Assembly (NCBI GenBank): GCA_963731125.1
Contig: CAVSVP010000002.1
Coordinates: forward strand, 59,544 to 123,543
Direction: 5' to 3'
DNA: 64,000 nucleotides
Source of the DNA: CAVSVP01 sp963731125
GTDB taxonomy: Bacteria > Pseudomonadota > Gammaproteobacteria > Competibacterales > Competibacteraceae
Positions 55,585-64,000 of the stretch are shown here, one piece after another. The notes below the pieces were generated by a model. The model was not told the origin of the DNA. It worked only from the letters and a program-made list of their open reading frames with translations, and did no database searches. The position numbers were made by a program, and so were the translations under genes. The stretch's first letter is position 1, and every line of letters begins with the position of its first letter.

Positions 55585-55788
55585 AGCTGCGGATTGGTTT
55601 TCTTAAAAAATGCTGACTTTCTTTATCGGCCGGTGTGACTACTATTCTGTTCGGCTAAATGACGCTTGATTTTAGCTACGTTTTCTCGATTTGCTCTTTA
55701 AGGGTAATAGATTAGAATTGCACATTATTTACACTACCTTGGTATTTTTTTTGTGTAACAGGCTAACTCAATACGACTACGGAAAAAG

Positions 55789-56283
55789 ATGAGCGACAAA
55801 ACTACGCCGCCAACCTCCCATCCTCAGCATGCGTTAAGGGAACGTGCCAGGTCCCTGATGGATCGGCTGGTGCAAACTTATCCCGGGGTTTTTTTCCCTT
55901 TCAATGAAAGGCAGGTAAAACCTCTAAAATTGGGTATTCACAAGGATCTGGCTCCTGTTATTAAGGAATGGGGTTACGAAGTTATTGTGCTTAAATACGC
56001 CTTAGGTGGATATACGCGCCAGTTACGTTATCAGATGGCTTTGCTCAAGAGCGGTCATCGTATTAATTTGCAGGCGGAACCTGCGGGCGAGATTACCGAG
56101 GCCCACCGACAGACTGCCCAAGATAAGGTTGCCCTTATTAAGGAGAAACGAAAGCAAACTCGCTCGATGCAGGAACCACAAGCTAGTGAGCCACGCCCGA
56201 AAGCAACCAAGCCGGCCAAAGCCGTAAATGCGAAAGCTATCGCGGCGCTACAAAAACGGTTAAGTAAGAAAGCCGCCTCTTAG
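55789..56283 (+). CDS. proQ: ProQ/FinO-family RNA chaperone
   Basis: 164 residues. The FinO domain (about 20-115) shows the family sequence FFPFNERQVKPLKLGIHKDL, then YTRQLRYQMALLKSGHRINL. The rest is a basic Lys/Ala-rich tail (KATKPAKAVNAKAIAALQKRLSKK) that binds RNA. It stabilises small RNAs and mRNA 3' ends. It is the last conventional gene before the mobile-element stack. Confidence 0.88.
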   Translation: MSDKTTPPTSHPQHALRERARSLMDRLVQTYPGVFFPFNERQVKPLKLGIHKDLAPVIKEWGYEVIVLKYALGGYTRQLRYQMALLKSGHRINLQAEPAGEITEAHRQTAQDKVALIKEKRKQTRSMQEPQASEPRPKATKPAKAVNAKAIAALQKRLSKKAAS

Positions 56284-56369
56284 GGCACTAAGATAAGCTT
56301 AATAGTTGGACGAAGCCGCTACGCGGCAGAAAAGCCTCGCCGCCCGATTAAATCTAAAATGTAACCTCA

Positions 56370-56388
56370 AGCCCTCGATACGAGGGCT
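56370..56388. repeat. Perfect hairpin upstream of the first recombinase gene
   Basis: AGCCCTCG-ATA-CGAGGGCT, a perfect 8-bp inverted repeat with a 3-base loop, 33 bp before the recombinase ATG. A second hairpin, GCCGC-TAC-GCGGC, lies near 56317-56329. No T-run follows. They could mark an element end, a recombination site, or a proQ terminator. Confidence 0.5.
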
Positions 56389-57043
56389 CATTCAACGACG
56401 AATCATGAGGTTACCAGGCTATGACAGCATCATCGGAATCAAATTTCAAGCAGCATTACCAAACCCATCTTCAGCACCTTAAGCTCAAAGGACTCCAACC
56501 CAAGACGATAGAAGCTTACTCCCGCGCCCTGCGCCGCATCGGTGACTATTTCGATTATCACATCAATGAGCTGTCTGAGGCTTGGTTCAAACCAAGGTAA
56601 CAATTTTATAAGGTAGCCAATGTGGATATTTCCGCTAGAGTGAAGTTGTGCCGCAACCCACCCTATCGGAGGTTTTCAACATGGCTACCCCAGTGATTCA
56701 TACCCCATCTCAGGCGGCTTCGTCAACGGTGTTGGTTGGCTGTGCTGCCCAGGCGTTGGATGGTAAGCAGCGCCACCGGCTGGCGCTGCAGGTACTGGCG
56801 CGAATGGAGCCGGTGACGGAGCTGGCCAAGCGGCATCAAGTCAGCCGGAAATTTCTCTATCAGCAAGCGGACAAGGGTCAGCAGGCCCTGGAACAGGCGT
56901 TTGCGTCACCGCCGGCGACACACGAGGAAGAGATCTTGTTCTACCTGCCGGTTACCCGCACCTGGTTGCGGCAAGTGGTGCTGGGGCTGGTGCTGCTATG
57001 TCACAGTTCCTTTCGCGGGGTGATTGGGTTTTTTCGAGACTTA

Positions 57044-58347
57044 GTAATTGTCACGAAATAACTATCTCATTTTGAGTGATGTTGCTATCATGGATAGTAT
57101 GGTTGATGAAAGCGGTGTCAGGAAGCGGTTTGAATTGTTAGCGCCCGTATTGGACGAGCGTCTGCGGCGGCTTGCCGCCTCTGCGGAGGCAGAAGCCATC
57201 GGACGCGGCGGGATCTCTCTGGTGTCGAAAGCAACCGGGGTGTCACGGCGGGCGATTCGAGTGGGGAGGCAGGAGCTTCGTGATCTCGAATCCGGGGGGC
57301 ACGAGGTTGCGGCGGTAGCGAATCAAGGTGTTCGTAAACCTGGCGGGGGACGCAAAAAGACTGTCGAGAAAGATCCGACGCTCAGAGAGGATCTAAATAC
57401 TTTGGTGAACCCAATGACCTGCGGCGACCCGGAATCACCGCTGCACTGGACCTGCAAGAGTGTCCGTAAGCTCGCGAGCGAACTGCGTGCGATGGGGCAT
57501 GAGACCAGTCACAAGCTCGTGGCCGCGCTTCTGCACGAGATGGGTTACAGTTTGCAAGCAAACCGCAAGGCGCGTGAGGGGGTCGATCATCCCGATCGCG
57601 ACGCGCAGTTTCACTACCTCAATAACCACGTGCTTAACGCCCTCGCCTCGGGCGATCCTGCGATTTCTGTTGATACGAAGAAGAAGGAACTGGTGGGTGA
57701 TTTCAAGAATGGTGGCCACGAGTGGCGGCCCAAAGGCCAACCCGAACAAGTCCGTGTTCACGACTTCAAGATCAAGGAACTCGGGCGTGTGGCACCGGAT
57801 GGGGTCTAGGACATTGGCGAGAATGTTGGCTGGGTCGGAGTTGGAACCGACCATGACACCGCCGCGTTTGCGGTGGCCACTATTGGCAACCGGTGGCGCA
57901 GGATGGGCCAGCCGATTTATCCGCAAGCTGGGCAGATCTTGATCACCGCCGACGGTGGCGGCAGCAATGGCTCCCGGCTCCGGCTGTGGAAAACGCAACT
58001 GCCGCGTTTCGCCGATGAGATTGCCCTGCCGGTAACCGTCTGCCACTTTCCACCTGGCACGAGCAAATGGAACACGATCGAGCACCGATTGTTTTCCTAC
58101 ATCACCCAGAACTGGCGCGGCAAGCCGCTGGTCAGTCACGAAGTGATTGTCAACCTCATCGCCGCGACGAAGACCCAATCAGGCTTGCGGGTACACGCTG
58201 AGATTGATGCGTCTGGGTATCCAGCGGGGAAAAAGGTCACTGACGCCGAGTTGGCAGAGGTCAACATTCGACGTCACGAGTTCCACGGGGAATGGAACTA
58301 CACCATTTTGCCGTCATGAAATGGTACACTTATTTCGTTACATTTCC
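57044..58347 (+). mobile_element. ISAzo13-type insertion sequence nested in the outer IS
   Basis: Terminal inverted repeats: left starts GTAATTGTCACGAAATAA, right (inverted) starts GGAAATGTAACGAAATAA. The trinucleotide TTA occurs on both sides (57041-57043, 58348-58350), consistent with a short target duplication. 1304 bp with one transposase gene. Confidence 0.85.
57090..58319 (+). pseudogene. ISAzo13-family transposase with an internal amber codon
   Basis: About 410 codons from ATG 57090 (MDSMVDESGVRKRFELLAPV). Family marks: GGISLVSKATGVSRRAIR, GVRKPGGGRKK, LHWTCKSVRKLASEL, AISVDTKKKELVG, TADGGGSNGSR and CHFPPGTSKWNTIEHRLFS. A TAG at 57807-57809 replaces what is normally Tyr (GV-stop-DIGENVGWV); the frame continues unbroken to 58319. 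Likely inactive unless the stop is read through. Confidence 0.87.
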
Positions 58348-60729
58348 TTACTGGATCAGCCGATCGCCCTGGGTACGGTGCACAACATTATCGCGGCGGC
58401 GGTGGTCGAGGCACGCCGGATCAATGCCCAGCAAGACCTCTCCCGGGTACGCGCGGGCAGTCACGATGAGGTGTTCCAGAGTGGTCAACCGGTGTTAGTG
58501 GGCGTGGATTTGGATTCGACCTATTGCTACCTACTGGCGCCGGAAGCCCAGCGCGATGCCGAGACCTGGGCGGTGCATTTGTGGGATCTGGCTGACCAGG
58601 GGTTGCAGCCGGATGTGATCATCGCGGACGGTGGGCAAGGGTTACGGGCCGGGCAGGCCATGGCCTGGCCGACAGTGGCCTGCGACGGTGATGTGTTTCA
58701 CGGCCTACAGCCGCTGACCCGCTTGGTGGCCACCCTGGAGAAACGCGCCTATGGGACAATCGCGCGGCGCGAGGCGCTGGAACAGCAACAGGTCAACCGG
58801 CGGCGCCGGGGTCGGGCGCTGTCCCAGCGCCTCGCGCGGGCACGCCGCGCCGAGGCTAGCGCCGTTCACCTGGCCGATACCGTGCACACGTTGGCCACCT
58901 GGCTACGCGAGGATATCCTTGCCTTGGCTGGCCCCGACACCACCACCCGCCAGGGGCTGTATGATTTCGTGGTCGCTGCTCTCCACACGCTCGAACCCCT
59001 GGATGCCCACCGCCTGCGTCCGGTCCGCCGGGCCCTGGCCAACCAACGCGATGCCTTGCTGGCCTTCGCTACGCGGCTGGATCAGCAGCTCGACACCCTG
59101 GCCCACCAGTTCGCCGTGCCCAGCGCTGTGGTGCGCCAGATGCTGACGCTGGAGAATCTGGCAACGCACACCCCCGCCTATTGGGTCGCCGCCAACGCCT
59201 TGCATCGGCAACTCCACGACCGTTTCTTTCCTCTGCAGCAAGCTATCCGCCGGCTGCGCCAGCGCTTCCACCGGGCCAGTTCCCTGGTCGAGAATGTCAA
59301 CAGCCGACTGCGTAACTATTTCTTCCTGCGTCGCCAGATCGGCCCAGCCTACTTGGAGTTACTGCGCTTCTTTCTTAACCACCACCCGTTCGCACGGAGC
59401 GAAAAACCCGAACGCCGCGGCAAATCCCCCGCCACGTTGTTGACCGGCCAGACCCATCCGCACTGGTTGGAAATGCTCGGCTTTACCCGCTTCCGCCGAA
59501 CACCCGCCACCGGCTAACCCCTTCGTTCGGTACGCGGCTCTCGCCACCCGCCTCGGCTGCCGAGGCTAAGGTATCGCTATGCCTGTGTTATCCTGTGTTA
59601 CCCTAAATCAGGGGTTTTTGAACCATGCCCTGTCTGAACAGCAGTTGACCGATTACTTCGCCGATCTGCTGGACTCGCACTCCTGGAGTACGGTCAAGCT
59701 CGATCTGTACGGTCTAAAATTCTTCTACACCCATGTGCTGCATAAGCCCTGGGTGAATAGGGCGCTGATCAAGCCGCCGAAAAGCCACCGCCTGCCGGAT
59801 ATCGTCACCGTTGAAGAAGCCAAACGGCTGATTCAGCATACCGTTACGCTCAGTTACCGGGTATTGTATTTTACCCTCTATAGTCTGGGCCTACGCCTCG
59901 GGGAAGGACTGCGTCTTGAAGTGGGCGATATCGATGCGTCACGTCAGCGTGTCCATATCCGCGCAGCCAAGGGCAATAAAGACCGTTTTGTTCCCCTGCC
60001 GGCGGCAACCCTGGGCCTGCTGCGCGATTTCTGGCGGGTGCACGGTAATCCCATACTGCTGTTCCCGAATCGCCACGGTGGCCTGAAAGCGGCTCATCGC
60101 GCTACCCGTCCGCTCGATCGTGGCGGCGTGCAGACCACCCTACGCAAGGTGGTGGCCGAGTGTGGAATAAAAAAAAATCACCCCACACAGTTTGCGCCAC
60201 TATCTACCCTTCTTGACTATGTCTTGTAAAGCCTTGACAGCTTAGCTTTCTGGGCAATCGCCCACATTCATATCGATATAGTTTGAACTCCGTCCATCAA
60301 CCCTTAGAGCAAGGAGTTCACTATGAGATGTGTTATCAACGCTCAGATCGTTCTATCGCAAGCACTCGAAGGCCCTCTCTCGGCATATATCAAGCCCTTT
60401 GCCGAGCTTCTCAACACCCAGGGCTATGCGCACGCTTCGATTCACCGGCAGGTTTATCTCGCTGCCAGCTTCAGTCGATGGCTTCAGCAAAAGGGCGTGG
60501 AATTAAACCACCTGACCGCTGATCATCCGCGACAATATTTAAGTTATCGCAGTCGGCAGCGACGGCCTTGCTCCGGTGATGCGGCGGCACTGCGACATCT
60601 TATGGGTTTTTTACGCGCGCAGGGCCTGATTCCCGTCGACAAGGTATCCCTCCCTCAACCCACCCCGGCAGAGCGCTGTATCCAGGGGTACGTGCACTAC
60701 CTGCGCGAGGCCCGTGCTTTGGCCGAAGC

Positions 60730-61622
60730 GGTAGTGTTTTAACTCTGTTGATCCTTTGCCTCAGACGTCGAGACCAAACTCATAACGGTTGACAAAGAGG
60801 CCGATGACGATATCGTGCATCTGCGTTGATTTCGAAAAGCAAATGGTTTTGCGAACCAGTCGCTTGATGCGCGTGCGCAGCGTGAGGTGCTTGCGCTCGA
60901 TCCGCTGCGTGTGACGCTTGCCGATCACATGGGTTTCCGGGTCCAGGTGACGCGCATAGGCCCCCCAGTCATCGGTAAAAAAGCGGGTTATGCCAAACGG
61001 CTCCAGTAACCCTTTCAAGTCCAGAAAGACCTCATCTTGACGCCGACCCAAGACATAGGCTAACACCGTCCCGGTGGCCCGATCGATGGCATGCCACAGC
61101 CACCGTTGATTCGTCTTGCTCCCCACATAGCTCCACATCTCGTCCATCTCGACCTCCAGGTTATCACTACCAACGTCCTGACTTTTATCTATTTTAACGA
61201 TATCTACTTGAAGGGCGTCAGGGTCCGCTGCCGCCAAAAATGGCGTGTTTACCGAGCGCAACTCCGATTCTTTTTTTTTAACTCCTTAATCACCGTGGCC
61301 GTGCTGATGCCCAACACCCGCGCCGTATCCCGCACCCCACTGCCGTTCAGGGCCATGTCAATGATCTGCTGCTTGACGTCCGGCAAGCGACCCTTCTCTG
61401 AGTAGTTCTGAATAAAGGTCTGGCATGGACACGTCGGGTCCTGGCACAAAAATCGTTGCTTTCCGTTCGACGCCTTGCCATGCTTGGCCACGTCGATGCC
61501 ACCACAAGTCGGACAGGCTACTGGCGCTAATACCATGCGAGTTTTGCTCCGAAAATCGTTTGAAAACGTCACGAAATCATAGCCTATCGATTTACAGAAC
61601 TCAACACAGTTAAAACACTACC
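60730..61622 (-). mobile_element. IS1-type insertion sequence, 9-bp target duplication
   Basis: 893 bp. Target repeat GGCCGAAGC at 60721-60729 and 61623-61631. Terminal inverted repeats GGTAGTGTTTTAACTCTGTTGA (shown as GGTAGTGTTTTAACT at both ends). Both transposase frames are intact. Confidence 0.93.
60761..61572 (-). CDS. IS1-family transposase InsA-InsB (programmed frameshift)
   Basis: InsA frame 61249-61572: MTFSNDFRSKTRM, zinc ribbon CPTCGG...CQDPTCPC and an HTH GVRDTARVLGISTATVIKEL. InsB frame 60761-61261: VEMDEMWSYVGSKTNQRWLW, DDWGAYARH and RIERKHLTLRTRIKRL with the DDE residues. The frames overlap at a run of nine A followed by G (61271-61279 on the plus strand as T), the expected -1 slippage site, so the active fusion can be made. 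No lesions found. Confidence 0.92.
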
Positions 61623-62286
61623 GGCCGAAGCCACGGTTCTCAACTACGTAGCGTTCGTGCGCCGGTTTCTTGAGGCCCGTTTTGGAGACGGCCCCGTCAC
61701 CCTGTCCTGCCTGGGTGCCCGCGATGTCGTCGGCTTTGTCCAGCGCCAGGCGCCGCATCTGCATCGCCAGCGAGCCAAGCTCATGACCAGTGCCTTGCGC
61801 TCGTTCCTGAACTACGCCCACTATCGCGGCGAGGTGGTGCTGAATTTGGCAGCGGCGGTACCCGTGGTACCCAACTGGTCAATGCCCGCGATTCCGCGCG
61901 CCATTTCAGCCGATCAAGTCCATCAGTTGTTGACCAGCCTCGATCAACACACGGCGATGGGACGTCGCGACTACGCCATCGTGCTGCTCCTGGCACGGTT
62001 GGGATTGCGGTCAAGCGAAATCGTGGGGCTTGAACTCGATGATATTGATTGGAACACCGGCACCTTGCGGGTACGCGGCAAAGGCGGTCTGCCGCATGAG
62101 TTTCCCTTGTCTGCCGAGGTGGGTCAAGCGATCGCCGCCTATCTGCGCGATGGACGACCGCTCAGCCGCAGTCGGCGTGTCTTTTTGCACGCCAAGGCCC
62201 CCCGGCACGGCTTTCAGGGTGCCAGTGGTATTGGCTCCCTCGTGCGTCATGCCCTTCAGCGCGCCGGCATTCAAGCCCCCACCTAT

Positions 62287-63997
62287 CTCGTGAGTCATAA
62301 ATTTTCGGTGCAAAAATAATCAAAACGAGTTAAGAACTGACAGGCGATAACCATCATTATCAGTAAGCCCTTCAGATTCGCTGAACGTACATAAAATCCC
62401 CCGAGTAGAATCGCTGATGGGATTCAGGCGATCTCATCAGGAGATTTTATGCACAGCTATCTATATCATGCGGTAGGCAGTTTTCGTAGCCTTTTTTCGC
62501 ATCATCGCACCTGGCTGAAGTTTGCTCTGATTATCTTGGGCTTCATCGCGAGCACGGAGATGGTGGGGGTCAGCTCCTGGTGTCGATGCTGGTTACTCGA
62601 TGTCACCGGTTATCACAGTCTGTTACCGTTTTTCCGTTCCGGCGCGTGGTCGTTGAGCGAAGTGATCCACCACTGGGCCGTGTTTGTGTTAGCCCAGCAG
62701 CAGGTGGTCTACACGCACGGTCGGTGTGTACTCTTAGGCGATCATACTTATGTTGCCAAGGAAGGTCGGCGCATGCCTGGGGTGGTCACGCTGCATCAAG
62801 AGTCGGAAACGCAAAGCAAACCGTGCTATTTTCGGGGTCAGTGTTGGGGGGCGCTGGGCATCGTGGTGGGGTCGTTGGCCGCGCCCTTTTGTCTACCTTT
62901 GGGATTACGCATCCATCAGGGGTGGCAACCTCTCGGGCAGGTGGACCAGTCGAGCACTGCTACGGAAACGCTGGCCAATCGCCTGGGGTTCATGGCATTG
63001 GCATTTGCCCTCGATCAAGACCGCCCCAGCATCCTGGTGCGAGATGCGTTTTTCTCGGTCGCCTCGGTATTTCGCATCGCCCAGTCGGTATGGTCGATCA
63101 GCCTCAAAGCCCCCTGCCTCACACTCATCATCCGCGCCAAAAAGCACTATGTCGCCTATTTTGAAGCCGCGCCGCCAGCACCCGGTCAACTCGGTCGTCC
63201 GCCCATCTATGGCGACAAGGTGAAAGTGATGGAGTGCTTCGACTACGTGCATCTGTTTTCAACTGTCTCGTGTCGGGTGTAGGGTCGCGTCGAGACGGTG
63301 TCGATACTCGCCCTCAATCTGCTCTGGAAACCCACCGGCGGCCTGATCCGCTTTGTCTTCGCCGTGACCCGTCGCGGTCCGATCGTGTTAATGGGTAGCG
63401 ACTTGCACCAAGATCCCGTCACCGCGCGGGAACTCTACTGCGTCAGAACCTGGATTGAGGTCATGTTCTACCACCTCAAACACCTCATCGGCGCTTTTCA
63501 GTTTCGATTTTGGTCGAACAAGATGCCCCGGCACTCGCGCCGGCCGAAACCCAATCGCACCTTAACTGCGCCCACCACTCAGGACCTCGGCACCGTACAA
63601 CACTGTTGGGAGGCCTACGAACGCTTTGTCATGCTCGGCGCCATCGCCCTGGGCTTGCTCCAACTCCTCGCGCTGAAATTTAGCTCCACCATTTGGCAAC
63701 AGCACGTCGGTTTTCTGCGAACCCGCTCGCGCTCTCTCCCGTCCGAGCGCACGGTCAAACAGGTGATCACCCCTCAGCTCGTGCGAGATTTTCTCAATCC
63801 CGCTGCCGGTGGGATAATGCACGAAATTCGCACCCACTTCTCCACCGAAACCGCGGCGCCACACGACCCGCGGGCTTCTCCCGATGACGAATATCTAGCC
63901 GCTTAACGCTTCAACTACCAGCCGTGAATGACCTATACTGCTCATCAGTAGGGCATTGCCTGCCTGTAAAATAACAAGCAAATTTACGACTGACGAG
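62287..63997 (+). mobile_element. DDE-transposase insertion sequence at the window end
   Basis: Left tip CTCGTGAGTCATAAATTTTC from 62287 and right tip, inverted, CTCGTCAGTCGTAAATTTGC ending at 63997 match at 17 of 20 positions. The sequence before the left tip is CACCTAT; only CAC remains after the right tip before the window ends, consistent with a target duplication that cannot be completed here. Confidence 0.7.
62449..63906 (+). pseudogene. DDE transposase with an internal amber codon
   Basis: About 485 codons. CAGGAGATTTT precedes the ATG. The first part (62449-63282) has LKFALIILGFIASTEMVGV, the catalytic-type GDHTYVAKEGRRMPGV and LDQDRPSILVRDAFF; the second (63283-63906) has LMGSDLHQDPVTARELYCVR and WIEVMFYHLKHLIGAFQFRFW with the likely final Glu. 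A TAG at 63280-63282 interrupts an otherwise continuous frame. Family not assigned; it has the general look of IS4/IS701-like transposases. Confidence 0.8.
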
Positions 63998-64000
63998 CAC

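Larger units (their letters stand above)
56681..59517 (+). pseudogene. Transposase of the outer IS, interrupted by ISAzo13-type element
   Basis: First part 56681-57043 (MATPVIHTPSQAASSTV, with an HTH RMEPVTELAKRHQVSRKFLYQQ, in parts), GGAGG before the ATG; second part 58351-59517. Removing 57044-58350 joins GFFRDL to LDQPIALGTVHNIIAA in frame, giving about 509 residues. Later segments VLVGVDLDSTYCYLLAPE, DVIIADGGQGL and VENVNSRLRNYFFLRR carry likely DDE acidic residues. Confidence 0.85.
56579..59629 (+). mobile_element. 3.05-kb insertion sequence, 8-bp target duplication
   Basis: Flanked by CTGTCTGA at 56571-56578 and 59630-59637. Terminal inverted repeats begin GGCTTGGTTCAAACC on the left and GGCATGGTTCAAAAACC (inverted) on the right, with GGTAACA further in on both. 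It carries one DDE-like transposase gene, itself interrupted by a second IS, so the original element was about 1.74 kb. I cannot assign the family with certainty. Confidence 0.88.
56421..60244 (+). pseudogene. Tyrosine recombinase 1, split by an IS and frameshifted
   Basis: The N-terminus is at 56421-56578 (MTASSESNFKQHYQTHLQHL ... DYHINELSE) and the remainder at 59638-60244. Removing 56579-59637 joins LSE to QQLTDYFADLL in frame. The catalytic domain has R in SLGLRLGEGLRLE and K in RAAKGNKDRFVP. A run of nine A at 60169-60177, where eight are needed, breaks the frame; correction gives KKITPHSLRH, after which homology stops. The sequence resembles integrases that accompany IS91-type transposases. 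Not functional. Confidence 0.85.
60323..62286 (+). pseudogene. Tyrosine recombinase 2, split by an IS1-type element and cut at the 3' end
   Basis: First part 60323-60729 (MRCVINAQIVLSQALEGPLS ...), second part from 61632. Removing 60730-61631 joins REARALAEA to TVLNYVAFVRRFLEARFG in frame. The catalytic domain shows LLLARLGLRSSEIVGLEL (Arg) and RVRGKGGLPHEFPL (Lys). It ends at GIQAPTY, where the next IS begins, before the HxxR and Tyr motifs. The size and N-terminal region recall the first recombinase of recombinase-in-trio elements; this is inference. Confidence 0.83.

Overview
The window looks like a gammaproteobacterial chromosome segment with average to slightly high GC. The evidence is the order cysS, tRNA cluster, tig, clpP, clpX, lon, together with lpxH, dusA, ppiB, proQ, zur with a gamma-type Zur box between znuA and znuCB, and an acetate permease operon of the kind seen in pseudomonads and Chromatiales. 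I cannot name the genus. The genome is clearly rich in insertion sequences.

Layout. 1-8000 (minus strand): lon (partial), clpX, clpP, tig, five tRNAs (Leu, Lys, His, Arg, Pro), cysS and gltX, i.e. protein quality control and translation. 8000-14100 (mostly plus): two cyclophilins, lpxH, dusA, an exported Rieske-like protein with an altered cluster motif, two small unknown genes (one behind a strong sigma-54 promoter candidate and an upstream inverted repeat), and hisC. 14100-24200 (minus): a GTPase (DUF3482) overlapping a DUF2868 membrane protein, then the acetate module: a membrane sensor fused to a DnaQ-type exonuclease, a cNMP/CBS/nucleotidyltransferase protein, ActP and a DUF485 subunit. 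24700-30600 (plus): a complete fructose PTS (fruB-fruK-fruA), visibly GC-richer than its neighbours, followed by a Uma2-like gene.

30500-36700 is disturbed: a Tat-exported unknown protein whose leader is cut by an IS1634-like element with about 330-bp inverted ends and a 6-bp target duplication, a HAD phosphatase, a frameshifted and truncated WD40 gene, and a decayed IS1-type element. 36700-48500: small unknown genes, a XerC-like recombinase with an unusual active site, a nickel/cobalt uptake module (36-histidine protein, DUF4198, NikM, NikL, NikQ, NikO), an FmdB-like protein, a SagB-type dehydrogenase, a hydrolase-OsmC fusion, and znuA / znuCB sharing a Zur box. 48500-56300: FAD-linked dehydrogenase, argE, gloB, an S49 protease, hisI, zur, a small lipoprotein candidate and proQ.

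56400-64000 is a stack of mobile elements. One tyrosine recombinase gene is split by a 3.05-kb IS (8-bp target repeat) whose transposase is itself split by an ISAzo13-type IS. A second recombinase gene is split by an intact IS1-type element (9-bp target repeat) and cut again by a fourth IS that reaches almost to the window end. Every junction can be rejoined in frame, so the order of insertion can be read directly.

The most interesting leads are the sensor-exonuclease/nucleotidyltransferase acetate operon, the sigma-54-controlled small protein, the Rieske variant, the metal-related leader of the His-rich protein, and the nested insertions.
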